DNA from: Anaeromyces robustus
Taxonomy: Eukaryota > Neocallimastigomycota > Neocallimastigomycetes > Neocallimastigales > Neocallimastigaceae
Reading direction: 5' to 3'
Length of the DNA: 30,000 nt
NCBI GenBank assembly: GCA_002104895.1
Contig: MCFG01000004.1
Coordinates: forward strand, 392,501-422,500
Shown here: piece after piece, positions 1 to 11,030 of the stretch
Layout: each line of letters opens with the position of its first letter
Numbering within the stretch: position 1 is the first letter of the stretch
Notes under the pieces: generated by a model
Databases searched by the model: none
Told to the model about the DNA's origin: nothing
What the model saw: the letters and a program-made list of their open reading frames with translations, nothing else
Translations under genes and position numbers: made by a program

Positions 1-1450
1 GGTATTACAAAAGAAGTATTTGAACAATGTCTTGGACCTTTAAGTTTAGAAAAAAATCTTGTCACTGAAAGAATATTTTCATTTTTTGATCAAGATAATG
101 ATGGTGTTATTAATTTTGGTGAATTAGTATGTGGTTTAAGTGTATTATTAAAGGGTACTTTAGATGAAAAAGTTAAATGTAAGTAGCTAATTTTTTTTTT
201 TTTTAAAAAAATCTTTAAAAAATTTTTAAAAAATAATAATAATATTTATTTATTTATTTATTAATTAATTTTTATAATATATATTAATTATTATTATTAT
301 AATTTTTTTTAAATTTATATATTTTTTGTTATAATAATAAGATGCATTTATGGGATATGATCTTGATGGTGATGGTTATATTACACCTACTGAATTATAT
401 AATATATTTAAAGCCTATTTCTATCTTAGTATGGAATTAGTTCGTGATATTGTTAATACTCTTGAAAATGAAGATGAGGATAATATTTTAGATCCAACTT
501 TAAATAAGAGTCAAGGTAAATAATAAAATTAATAATTAATAATTAATAATTAATAATTAATAATAATTAATAATAATAGTAATTAATAATTAATAATAAT
601 TAATAATAATAGTAATTAATAATTAATAATAATTAATAATAATAGTAATTAATAATTAATAATAATTAATAATAATAGTAATTAATAATTAATAATAATT
701 AATATAATAATAATAATAATAATAAATTTTATAATTCTTTTCTGAATATAATATTAATTAATTATTTATTTAGGTAAAGATTCTGATGATAATGTTACAT
801 CATCATCATCAATAGCACAAAAACCAAGAAGAACTAATTTATTAGAAGAACAAAGAAAACAACTTATCCTTCAAATTGAACAAAAGAATAAAAAGTCAAT
901 TGGTGGTTACGATGATATAGGTGTAACATATGGTTCTCTTCATTCTGGTTATACTCCACATTCTCCTCTAAAACCACGTACTTCCTTTAGTAATCCTAGT
1001 TCTAGTGTAATTAATGGTATTAATGGTACAAGTATAAATGGTGGTATTACCGAAGAAGCTGAAACTTTAGAAGAAGAAGAAATTTGGCCAATCATGGAAG
1101 GTAAAATATTAATATAAATATATAATAATAAAAAAGGAATAGAATAAAATGAAATAAAATAAAAAATTAGGATAAAAAATAGGGAAGAATAAAATGAAAC
1201 AAGCATATATATATAAATTTTTTAAATTAATTTTAATTATTAATCATTATATATATATATATATATATATTAATAATCCAATAAAGTAATGTCACAAGAA
1301 GCTATTGAAGAAATGGTTGAAAAAACATTCTTAATGGCAGGAGAACATGCAATACAATCTGGTAGAATATCATTTGAAGAATTTAAAAAGTTTGTAAAAA
1401 CTGATCCAACTATCATATCATGGTTCCATGCTTTAGGAACTGTATTTTAG
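1..1450 (+). CDS. EF-hand calcium-binding protein, C-terminal part (5' end outside window)
   Basis: Four exons join in frame: 1-178, 342-515, 774-1100 and 1287-1450 (TAG at 1448-1450). Introns begin GTAAGT, GTAAAT and GTAAAA and end AG; the 843 exonic bases give 280 residues plus stop. Exon 1 holds a canonical EF-hand loop, DQDNDGVINFGE, and exon 2 a second, DLDGDGYITPTE, both with acidic residues at loop positions 1, 3 and 5 and Glu at 12. Near the C-terminus GRISFEEF looks like a third EF-hand whose loop lacks the acidic residues at positions 1 and 3, so it probably does not bind calcium. Exon 3 adds a stretch of about 100 residues rich in Ser, Gly, Asn and Glu between EF-hands 2 and 3, which most calcineurin-B or recoverin-type proteins lack. 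Calcium sensing is inferred from the family; the partner is unknown. The start lies upstream of the window. Confidence 0.88.
516..773 (+). repeat. 33-bp tandem repeat inside intron 2 of the EF-hand gene
   Basis: Within this intron the unit containing AATAGTAATTAATAATT recurs at an exact 33-bp period: the single G of each unit lies at 579, 612, 645 and 678. Four near-identical copies fill most of the intron and explain its length relative to introns 1 (163 bp) and 3 (186 bp). It is a minisatellite with no visible function. Confidence 0.85.
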
Positions 1451-2146
1451 AGTAATAATAATAGTAATAATAATATATAATAGTAATAATAATATACTAA
1501 TAATAATAACAACAATAAATAATAATAATAATAATAATAATAACATTAAATAATAATAATAATAATAATTAAACAATAATAATTTATAATTAATAATATA
1601 TAATCCTAAAGCTATTATATATATTTTTTATATAAATTCTTTTTTTTTTTTTTATTATTTCTTCAAATTTTTAATGCATATATATTTGAATTCTTTTTTT
1701 TTTTTATTACTTATTATTATTTTTTTTTATTTTGTAGTAATATAAAAATGTGTCTTAGTTTTATTTCATTTTTTTTTTTTAAATCATTATATAAAGTAAA
1801 AAGTAAATGAATGAATAAAATAAAAAATTGAAGCAAAAAACAATAGAATAAAATAATAACAAAAAAAAAAAAACAAAAAAACAAAAAAACAAAAAAACAA
1901 AAACTAAAACAAAATAGATATTTTATTAATAAAATAAGTATGTTTTAAATGTAAAAAAAAAAAAAAAAGGTTTAAAAGAAAAAAAAATTTATAAGAAACA
2001 ATATTTATTAAAATGGATATTTTATGTTTTATGTATTATATTATTAAAGATAAAATTATATTAAGATTTTACATATTTATTTTTTTTCATAATTTTTTTT
2101 TTTTATATATAATTATAAATAAATAAAACTTTTATTACCAATTCCA

Positions 2147-2329
<183 letters not shown>

Positions 2330-2414
2330 CAAGTCTTGATTTAAACAACTATTAGGTATTCTAAATATTCTAAATTGTTTTTCTTTTTTTATAAAATAAT
2401 ATAGTTAAAACGTT

Positions 2415-2456
2415 AAAACTTTAATTAAAGTTTTCTTTATCGCAATTAAAGAAAAC
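2415..2456. repeat. Palindrome plus overlapping hairpin
   Basis: Positions 2415-2434 form a perfect 20-bp palindrome (AAAACTTTAA and its complement). Overlapping it, GTTTTCTTTA at 2430-2439 pairs perfectly with TAAAGAAAAC at 2447-2456 around a 7-base loop containing CGC. The two structures share 2430-2434, so only one can form at a time. Function is unknown. Confidence 0.75.
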
Positions 2457-3596
2457 AAGCCACAAATAAAATTTAAAATAATAATAAAAAAAAATTAATT
2501 TTTTATTTTTTTATTTTTTTATGTTATATATATGTGTTTTATTTATTTATATTCTTATTTTATTTTACAATTTAATAAATTAAATTTTTATCAATTACAC
2601 AAACCAAAACAAAGAAATAAATATTTTAATTTATATATATATTAAAAAGATTTATTCTTTTTTTCTTTTTGTTTATTTTGATGACAATTTTTTTTTTTTA
2701 TATTTAAATACACATATTTTCCTTAATCTAAAAAATTAAAATAAAATAAAAAAAAAAATAATTTTTTTTCTATATATAAAATAATAAACAAAAAAAAAAA
2801 AAAAGAGAAAAATTAGTTTATAAAAATAAAATATTAATTATTATTATTATTATTAAGAAAGATGTTAAAATACTAAACTTAAAAATATAGCAAAAAAAAA
2901 AAAAAGAGTAAATAAAAATAAAAATAAAAATAATAATAATAAATTAATATTTAATTTATAAAAGATAAATATACCATATTTAAAAAATAATTGTTGACAT
3001 ATTAATCAATAGATAGCAAAATAACAAGATAATAATTAAAAAGTATTAACTATAAAAAGAAAATCACAAAATTTCAATGTAAAGAGAAATTAAGATTTAA
3101 AATAATTTTTATAATAATACCTAACAAATAATAAATAAACAAGACAAAATTTAAATCTTAAAAAAAAATTTTATATTGACAATAATAATAATAATAAATT
3201 ATATTTAAATTTATAATATATATTATTATATTCTTTTACTATTGAAACATTTCAATTATATATATATATAAATAATCTACTATCTAATTAAATATATATT
3301 TTTATTAAAATATAATTTAAAATCGAAATAAAAATAAAAAAAAAAAAAAAAAAGAGAAAAAGATTAAAAATAAATTTATATTTAGAATAAAATAAAATAT
3401 AAAATAAAATCAAATAGAATAAAATAACATAAAATAAATATATATATATTTAAAAAGTACAAATAAAAATAAATATATATATATAACAAATATTAAAAAA
3501 GAATTAAGGAAATAATAAAAAATATAAAAAAAAAAAAAAAATTCATAGTAAAAATTATATAGAGTCATTATAATATAATAATAATTACAATATATC

Positions 3597-4982
3597 ATGA
3601 ATTCGGGAAAATTTCAAGTTTTAGATGAGGAAATAAATTATGATAGTCAGGAATTAAATGAACATTCAATTAATTCAGCTAATATAAATATAAATAATGA
3701 AGATGAAGCTAATATTATAGATACTGAATATGACCAAAACAATGTAGATGAAAGTATTAATTTAAGATTAATAAATGATAAATATGATGATGAAATTGGT
3801 TTAAGTACTGATGCGGAAACTTTACAACAAGCAGAATCTCTTTTACCTACTCATAATAATCCACCAGTAAAAAAAAGTAAACGTGTTTATTGGGCTGATT
3901 GTGCACGTATTTTTTCAATGGTTGCCATTATATTATTACATAGTTCAAGTTTTGATTGTGAATTACGTTTAAAATTAAAAAATGATTCTTCATGGATAAT
4001 TATATGTTGTTTTAATTGTTTAACACGTTTTGGTGTACCTATGTTTGTATTATTATCTGGTACTTTCATTTTAGATCCATCTAGAAACTTTTCATTTAAA
4101 AAATTATTTAAGCATAATATTTTACGTTTAGCTACTGCATTTGCCTTTTGGTCAACTGTTAATGCCGTTTTAGATATATATTTACAAAAAGAATCACCAC
4201 CATTACTTTCAGATGAATATATGATTCAATTTTTTAAGAAATTCTTTGTTGGTGAAGAATATTTATGGTTTATTTTTATGATTATTGGTTGTTATTTAAT
4301 TGCTCCAATTTTACGTTTATTTTCGGATAATGTTTTATTAGCAAGATACTTTTTAGGTCTTTGTGTTTTCTTTGGATCATTTATACCAACATTAAATAAT
4401 TTCTTTGCAGCTTATCGTTATACTGAAGCTAAAAATGAACTTACTGTATGGACTTCACGTTGGCATTATCATTTTACCTTGGAATTTGTTGGTTATTTTG
4501 TAGGAGGTTATCATATTATGAAATATGTTAATATTAGATCCTATCTCATACGTTTCTCCCTTTATCTTCTTTGTATTATTGATGTTTTAGTTTTGACTTG
4601 TTTAACTATTCATGTTGAATCACCTGCCGACTTTAAAGGTTATTCTCATCATTTTAGAGGTACAGATACTTTAACCATTGCCATTTATTCTGTTATTTTA
4701 TTCATATTTTTCCAACATGAAATTGGAAGAATTAGTTTTTCAGAAAACATTAAAAAATTAATTACAAAAATTTCAGCATTAACCTTTGGTATGTATTTAA
4801 GTCATATGGTAATTAAGAATATATTAGTTAATTTCCTTCATATATCCCAATATGAATTTTTAGGAATGGCTTTACATCCAGTAATTGGTGTTCCATTACT
4901 TTGGATTATAATTACTATACTTAGTCTTTTAACAAGTTATGGTATATCACTTATTCCAGTATTAAATAAATATATAATTTAA
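3597..4982 (+). CDS. Acyltransferase-3 (AT3) family membrane protein, paralogue 1
   Basis: A single-exon gene of 461 residues. Residues 1-95 are an acidic, Asn-rich, presumably cytosolic tail; from residue 97 on the protein is a polytopic membrane domain with roughly ten hydrophobic segments. WADCARIFSM begins the domain and contains the family signature R-x10-H (Arg104, His115). Further AT3-like blocks are the FGVPMFVLLSGTFI segment, EEYLWFIFMIIGCYLIAP and FTLEFVGYF. Known AT3 proteins move acyl groups, usually acetyl, across or at a membrane onto sugars, peptidoglycan, polysaccharide or lipids; the substrate here cannot be told. The start is the first in-frame ATG, after A/T-rich DNA, and TAA closes at 4980-4982. 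It is clearly paralogous to 7494-8738, more so in the membrane domain than in the tail. AT3 genes are commonest in bacteria, so ancient transfer is possible but not shown. Confidence 0.9.
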   Translation: MNSGKFQVLDEEINYDSQELNEHSINSANININNEDEANIIDTEYDQNNVDESINLRLINDKYDDEIGLSTDAETLQQAESLLPTHNNPPVKKSKRVYWADCARIFSMVAIILLHSSSFDCELRLKLKNDSSWIIICCFNCLTRFGVPMFVLLSGTFILDPSRNFSFKKLFKHNILRLATAFAFWSTVNAVLDIYLQKESPPLLSDEYMIQFFKKFFVGEEYLWFIFMIIGCYLIAPILRLFSDNVLLARYFLGLCVFFGSFIPTLNNFFAAYRYTEAKNELTVWTSRWHYHFTLEFVGYFVGGYHIMKYVNIRSYLIRFSLYLLCIIDVLVLTCLTIHVESPADFKGYSHHFRGTDTLTIAIYSVILFIFFQHEIGRISFSENIKKLITKISALTFGMYLSHMVIKNILVNFLHISQYEFLGMALHPVIGVPLLWIIITILSLLTSYGISLIPVLNKYII

Positions 4983-5921
4983 TTTTCTTTTTTTTTTTTT
5001 ATGTTGTTTAATTCAATATAGACTGGTTTTTTTTTTTAGATCAAAAAAAAAAAAAAAAAGTTAATGGAATTTATAATATATATATAAATATATAAATATA
5101 TAAATATATAAATAAATATATCAATAATATAATATCTAATATATATGATAATGATATTATTTCATATATTATAATATAGAAAAAATATAAAATAAAATAA
5201 AATAAAATAAAAAAAAAATTATATAAAATAATGATAAAAAAAAAATAATAATAATAAAAATGTAATAATAATAAAAAAAGAATAAAAAAAGAAAAAAAGA
5301 AAAAGAAAAAGAAAGAAAGAAAGAAAAAAAATAAATATAAAGTAATAAGAAATAAGAAATAAGAAATAAGAAATAGAAAAAATAAAAAAAAAAAAAATAA
5401 AATAAATTAAATTAATAATGAAGAATAATAATTATAGCAACAGAAAATCAAAAAAATAGAATAGAATTAGGTAGTTTTTTTATTTTTTTTTTTTTTTTAT
5501 TTTTCTATTAAATAAAAATTAGAGATAATATTATTTAATAATTTTTATATTATATTATAAATATTTTAAATTTTAAATATTACTTTTTTTTTCTTTTCTT
5601 TTAAATAATATATATATATAAACTAATAATAAATAAATAAAATAATAAAATAAAATATATAAAATAAAATAAAATATATAAAAAAAAATACTTTGTATTA
5701 TTTTAATATCATATATTTATATAAATGTATATAGATAAAAACTATTAAAAAATAAATATTATATTAAAATATTAGAAAAAAGAAAAAAAAAAGATTAATA
5801 AAAATAAAAAAAAATTATATATATGTTCATGTATGGTGTATATATAGTTTTTTTTTTTTTAATTTTGATAAAAAATATATATATATAATATAAGATATTT
5901 AATATTTTCATTTTTCTTTAA

Positions 5922-5959
<38 letters not shown>

Positions 5960-6410
5960 GAAGTTTTATTTTCCATTATAAAATATATGTAAGATATAAT
6001 AAGCATATTATTTATTATAATATCAATTAATATCATTTATAAATAATTTTATATAAATAATTTTTCTTTTTATATTTAAAATTTTCAATATTTATTGTAT
6101 TTAGTGTGTATGTATTATAGTAATATAAAATAGGAATGTAAAATATATGTTTTTTTTTTTTTATTTATTTTTCCATTTATTACTCCTTGAATTATGGAAA
6201 ATATCGAAAGTTAAAAAAATATAAAATTTAATTGTTTTTTTTTTTTTTTTTTAAATAAACAAAAAAACTTTTATATATTAATATTTTATATAAATTATAT
6301 TATCTATAAATTATATTATATATAGTTTTATATTTTATCTATAATTTTTTAAATTTCATTAAATATTTAGCATTACATAAAAAAAATTATTTTATGTTGT
6401 TGAATTTTTA

Positions 6411-6428
6411 CATGTGATAAGTCACATG
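6411..6428. repeat. Short perfect hairpin CATGTGA-TAAG-TCACATG
   Basis: Seven base pairs with a four-base loop, noticeably less A/T-biased than its surroundings. It could be a palindromic protein site or the core of a small RNA structure. There is no further support. Confidence 0.5.
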
Positions 6429-6958
6429 CTTTATTCTATAAACATAAATAAATAAAATTATTGGCATTTTTTTTTTTTTTAAGTATTAAAAAAAAAAAAC
6501 ATTGTATATAAGCAATAATAAGAATTATAGTATTATGGTGTTAAAAATTATTTAAAATATAAAAAAAAATATAATTGTAATTGTAATTATTTTATTATTG
6601 AAAGCTTATATAATACAATATATCAATTATTTTAAAATAATAAAATCTTTTTATTTTTTATTGTTTTTATTTATCCTTTTATTATTCTTAAAAAGAACCT
6701 TTTAATTATAATATCTACTAACAATTTAGTAAAATATATATTTTATGTTCTTATTATGAATTTTAAAAAGAGTTTTTTTTTTTCTTAATATCAATATTTA
6801 TTAATAAATCGAAAAAATAAAATGTTTTATTATCTTATCTTATATTATTTTTATAGTATTCTTTTAAAAAATTAAAAATGCTTTATAAATAATATAACAT
6901 TTTTTTTTACAAAAATAAATAGTATATAAAGTTTTATACAACAAACGAAATAAAGTTC

Positions 6959-6990
<32 letters not shown>

Positions 6991-6997
6991 TGGTTAC

Positions 6998-7065
6998 TTT
7001 TCAAAGTCTTTTTATTAATATTTTCTTAATTTTCTTAATTTTCAAAGTCTTTTTATTAATATTTC
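6998..7065. repeat. 41-bp-period direct repeat, two copies
   Basis: The 26-base string starting TTTTCAAAGTCTTTTTATTA occurs at 6998 and again at 7039, separated by a TTCTTAATT-type spacer. It is a simple local duplication in the upstream region of the second acyltransferase gene. Confidence 0.85.
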
Positions 7066-7304
7066 ATTAATTTTCATATCTTTATTTAAGAAGGCACTAC
7101 ATCATGATATAAAATAAAATCTTGTTTTTTTACTGTCTTTTTTTTTTTTTTTTTAATATTAATTTTAATTTCCTTTTTAATAATTTATTTCTTTTCATAT
7201 ATTATCCATATATTATGAATATATTAAATATATATAACATTTACTAATTTAATTTATATTACAATAGATTAAAGTTTAATTTATATTATTTATTAAAATT
7301 ATTA

Positions 7305-7335
<31 letters not shown>

Positions 7336-7493
7336 TTTTTTTTCTTAAGTATATTCATATCAGAATTATCAACGAAACCAAATTAAATAATTTTATTTTA
7401 TAAAATTTTTTATTATTTTTTTTTTTAAATTTTTTTTTATTAAATTGTAATAATTTTTTTTTATATTAATAATAATAATATACAATATACACT

Positions 7494-8738
7494 ATGGTAT
7501 ATACAGAATATCATTCTTTGAATGTTAAAGATGGAAAATATTCAGATACTTCAGATAATGAAAATGATTTTGATAATATAAAAAATAAATTTCGTAGTGA
7601 AGAGGAAGGTTTATTAGAACCAACTATTGTTCCACCAGCAAAACTAAAACGTAAATCAAAACGTTTATATTGGGCAGATTGTGCTCGTATATTTTCAATG
7701 TTAAGTATTATATTTTTACATGCTTCAGGTTATGGTTGTGAAAGAAGTTTAAGAAAAATAAAAGATCCAACATGGTATATTGTATGTTGGCTTAATTGTC
7801 TTTCACGTTTTAGTGTACCTATGTTTGTATTATTATCAGGTACATTTATATTAGATCCTTCTAAAAATTTTACATTTAAAAAATTATTTGGACAAAATAT
7901 TTTTCGTTTAATGACAGCTTATCTTTTTTGGGCAACCGTTAATGCTCTTATCAATATTTTTATATATAAAAAAAATAAATTTGGTGATTTCTTTCGTTTA
8001 GTTTTTGTAGGTGAAGAATATTTATGGTTTATTTATATGATTGTTGGTTGTTATATTATATCCCCTATTTTACGTAAATTTTCTGATGATGTTCCTTTAG
8101 CAAGATATTTTTTAGTTCTTTGTATATTTTGGGGATCTTTTATACCAACATTAAAAAATACTTTTTCCGCATTTAATATGAAAGGAGCACAAAAAACACT
8201 TAATGCATGGACAGGACGTTGGCATTATCATTTTACCTTGGAATTTGTCGGTTATTTTGTTGCCGGTTATCATATTGTAAAACATGTTACCATTAAAAAA
8301 CCGGTAGTTCGTATGATTATTTATATACTTGGTATAGCTGATGTTATATTATATTCTTATTTAACTTATTTCCTTGAAAAAGGTAGAAGAGGTAAATATT
8401 CTAAAGAATTTAGAGATACTTATTCTCTTACCGTAGCATTTTATACTATTGTATTATTTATATTCTTTAAACATGAAATTGGAAGAATTAATTTCTCTGA
8501 AAAAGCCATTAAAATTATTACAAAATTATCTTCTTTAACTTTTGGAGTATATTTAAGTCATATGATTATTAAAACGATGTTATTAAAATATTCCAATATA
8601 ACACAAACCGTATTTTTAGGTTATAAATATAGAGGTATTATTGGTGTTCCCGTATTTTGGTTTGTAAATACAGTACTTAGTTTTGGTGTTAGTTATCTAT
8701 TATCAATTACACCAATATTAAAAAATTATGTTATTTAG
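7494..8738 (+). CDS. Acyltransferase-3 (AT3) family membrane protein, paralogue 2
   Basis: A single-exon gene of 414 residues ending in TAG at 8736-8738. The hydrophilic N-terminal tail (about residues 1-56) is shorter than in the neighbour at 3597-4982. The membrane domain follows with the same signature: WADCARIFSM with R-x10-H at Arg65 and His76, then SVPMFVLLSGTFILDPSKNF, EEYLWFIYMIVGCY, ARYFLVLCIF and RWHYHFTLEFVGYFV. Strict preservation of the Arg/His pair and the membrane blocks in both copies, with divergence in the tail and the 'KESPPLLSDEY' loop, indicates that both encode working enzymes. Family knowledge says acyl transfer to an extracytoplasmic or lumenal glycan or lipid; substrate and compartment are not readable from sequence. 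Same orientation and 2.5 kb spacing mark it as a tandem duplicate. Confidence 0.9.
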   Translation: MVYTEYHSLNVKDGKYSDTSDNENDFDNIKNKFRSEEEGLLEPTIVPPAKLKRKSKRLYWADCARIFSMLSIIFLHASGYGCERSLRKIKDPTWYIVCWLNCLSRFSVPMFVLLSGTFILDPSKNFTFKKLFGQNIFRLMTAYLFWATVNALINIFIYKKNKFGDFFRLVFVGEEYLWFIYMIVGCYIISPILRKFSDDVPLARYFLVLCIFWGSFIPTLKNTFSAFNMKGAQKTLNAWTGRWHYHFTLEFVGYFVAGYHIVKHVTIKKPVVRMIIYILGIADVILYSYLTYFLEKGRRGKYSKEFRDTYSLTVAFYTIVLFIFFKHEIGRINFSEKAIKIITKLSSLTFGVYLSHMIIKTMLLKYSNITQTVFLGYKYRGIIGVPVFWFVNTVLSFGVSYLLSITPILKNYVI

Positions 8739-8888
8739 GAAAAACATACATACACACACAAATCACACACACACACACATACACAAAACACATACACACA
8801 CACAAAATAAAAAAAGTGATAAATCAATATATAAATCAATACATAAAATAAGTAAATAAATATCATTATACCAAAATTTATATTATAT

Positions 8889-8927
<39 letters not shown>

Positions 8928-9082
8928 AAGAATTATTTAATATTAATATTTTATTATTATTATTTTAATGTTTATATGTGTATATTTTTAGTAATTGAAA
9001 ACAAAACAAAAAAAAAAATTATTTATTTTTAAAATTTTATTATTAAAAAGCAAATGAAAATATAAAAATACAATAAAAAAAT

Positions 9083-9114
<32 letters not shown>

Positions 9115-9640
9115 GAATTTCTTCTTCTTTTTCATTATTAAAAAATTAAAAATAATATAATTAAGAAAAATAATATTTTTCTTTCTTTTATTTTATTTTC
9201 TTTTATTCTATTTTTTATTTTTTATTTTTATTTTTTTGTTTTTTTGTTTTATTATAATACTATTTCATTTTTAATTTTAATTTATTTTTTTAAGGATATT
9301 ATTTATTCCAGTAAATATAATTCTTATTAATATATTTATTAAGAAAGAAGTAAGGTGATATAATATGAGATGATATGATATATAAATAGTTAATTTCTAT
9401 AAAAATATCAATTCAACCTGAATTTTATTGTTAAAAAAAAAAAAAAAAAAAAGATTAAAAGATTTTTTTGTTGTTTTATTTCAATAGAAAACAAAATGAA
9501 ATTTATTATTGATTTCTTTTTTTTTTTTTTTTTTATATTTTTATAAACTAAAGAAAGAGAACTCATTTCCATATATATATATATATATATTTTATATTTA
9601 TTATAAATATTTATTAATAAATACATTTTGATATAGATTT
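8739..9640. other. Intergenic A/T DNA with CA-rich and polyadenine tracts
   Basis: No gene is visible. A CA-rich microsatellite (8745-8806), unusual in a region otherwise made of A and T, starts just after the acyltransferase stop, and a 32-A run follows at 8893-8924. The rest is A/T simple sequence and a TA run (9571-9590). Confidence 0.7.
8745..8806. repeat. (CA)n-rich microsatellite in the 3' flank of acyltransferase 2
   Basis: ACACAC and ACATAC units fill the first 60 bases after the stop codon at 8738. It is probably transcribed as part of the 3' UTR. Confidence 0.85.
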
Positions 9641-9680
9641 AGTAGTAGTAGTACTAGTAGTAATCTATTTAAAAGAATTA

Positions 9681-9765
9681 GGTTGTTTAGTCAACCCTAC
9701 AAGGTATGGGGGAACAGGAAAGAGTCCTTTGAACTTTTGTTGTATGTTGTAAAGTTTTTGTTCAA
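9681..9765. other. Stem-loop island, possible small RNA
   Basis: GGTTG/CAACC (9681-9696), AGGA/TCCT (9716-9728) and TTGAAC/GTTCAA (9729-9765, with an alternative inner AACTTT/AAAGTT) fold in succession in a patch that includes GGTATGGGGGAACAGG, very G-rich for this genome. A T run follows at 9792. It does not match a tRNA: no T-loop GGTTCRANNCC box is present. The identity is unknown. Confidence 0.3.
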
Positions 9766-10341
9766 TTAATTATTTTTCGTTCCTTCTACCCTTTTTTTTT
9801 TTTTTTTTTTTTTTTTTATCAAAACGTATATGTAAAGCTCTTTCAAGGCTAAAAATTCCACTAAAGAAGAAAAATTGATAAATAAAAATTTTTATGATTG
9901 ATATATTTTTCATACACTGCAATAGAGGTGTTAAGTAATTTTTTTTTTCTAAGACTAGGATTAATCTTTATTTAAAATAATTTAATTTAAATTTAACATA
10001 CATGTGAAATATAGATTATATTAAAGTAAAAGAATATATAATACATGAAAAATATAAAAAGAAAAAAAATAAAAATAAAAAGTAATAAAAGAAAAAAAAT
10101 AAAATAATAAAATTTAATTTGATATTAAAAAACAAAAAAAAAAAAAAAAAAAACATATTAAAAATATTAAATAATAAACAAATAGGAAAGAAATATAAGT
10201 TTAAACTTCTAATCTCTCTCTCTCTCATTCAAAGAATCAAAGAATTGAAATATCATTCAAATCATTCAAATGTCGAAAAATATATAATTCATGCTTTATC
10301 TTTTTGTTGTCGACGCCATTGAAGCCACCTTGGAATTATTC

Positions 10342-10413
10342 TTACTGTTATTATATCAATTGAGAAAAATCCGAAAGGATTATATTTAAAATTAAGGTAT
10401 ATAATAACAGTAA
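10342..10413. other. Long inverted repeat enclosing a GAAA-tetraloop hairpin
   Basis: TTACTGTTATTATAT at 10342-10356 pairs perfectly over 15 bases with 10399-10413. Between the arms, AATCC-GAAA-GGATT forms a 5-bp hairpin with a GNRA-class tetraloop. The shape resembles a folded RNA domain, but it could equally be the termini of a tiny decayed element. No function is assigned. Confidence 0.4.
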
Positions 10414-10799
10414 AAAAAATATGACAGACCCCACAATATCTGGAACAGGAGATTTTCGAATGAACTTTTAATAAGTAAGTTCATGCTTACTGACTCTATG
10501 TTCTTCAATAATTTCTAGTTTTTCAAATGTAATAATTGCCTATCAAGGAAAGTTGTTAAGCATCAAGTAATACTAAATATATTATCATCAAAATCTTCAT
10601 CTAAGTTCCTTAGATATTTCTAGTGAATTAACTTGATTAGTTTAAGACAAACTTCAAGAATAAGTCATCAATGTGTTTAATAGAAGTATTTCTATCTTGT
10701 TCAAAAATCTTATAAATTGAAAATCCAATAAGAAAAACTTTGCGTTTTTTTCATCACAGTAAAGGGCAGCACGTAGGAAATAAGAAGATTCATAATTAT

Positions 10800-11030
10800 A
10801 TTCCATGTATATAGTAGCTCTTTTAGCTGGATTTTTTCGTTAGTATATTTCTTGTTAAATATTTATCAATAATTTTCTCTTTTGTAAGACATTTTTAATT
10901 TCTTCTTTAGGGTACAAGATTCTTTAGTCCATGAATAATAATAAGGTATAGTAGGAATATTTGTGATTAGTTCTTTAATAATACAAGAAGATTTTCCCCA
11001 TTTATCGAAACAACGAATTTGAGCTATAGC

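Larger units (their letters stand above)
4983..7493. other. Intergenic DNA between the acyltransferase paralogues
   Basis: No gene is visible. The stretch holds AATAAG and GAAAA-type microsatellites around 5280-5375, an AAT run near 5925-5955, a 7-bp hairpin at 6411-6428, polythymine tracts (for example 6959-6983 and 7302-7330) and a 26-bp direct repeat at 6998/7039. T-rich tracts on the sense strand before the ATG at 7494 are the usual look of dictyostelid upstream regions. Confidence 0.7.
9641..10799. other. GC-richer unannotated island left of the retroelement cluster
   Basis: Base composition changes near 9.64 kb to a more mixed sequence without a long ORF. It contains three small stem-loops (9681-9765), a 26-T run at 9792-9817 that could be the poly(A) tail of a decayed minus-strand element, a CT microsatellite (10212-10227), a 15-bp inverted repeat with an inner GAAA hairpin (10342-10413) and two competing hairpins (10461-10491). 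Minus-strand frames of about 10650-10800 hold short protein-like stretches (for example YESSYFLRAALYC) before frameshifts, so part may be retroelement coding debris. Confidence 0.5.

Noticed and set aside
9681-9765. tRNA gene beside the retroelement cluster, as expected for TRE elements
   Set aside because: No T-loop box (GGTTCRANNCC) or cloverleaf could be formed, and no tRNA signature was noticed elsewhere in the window.
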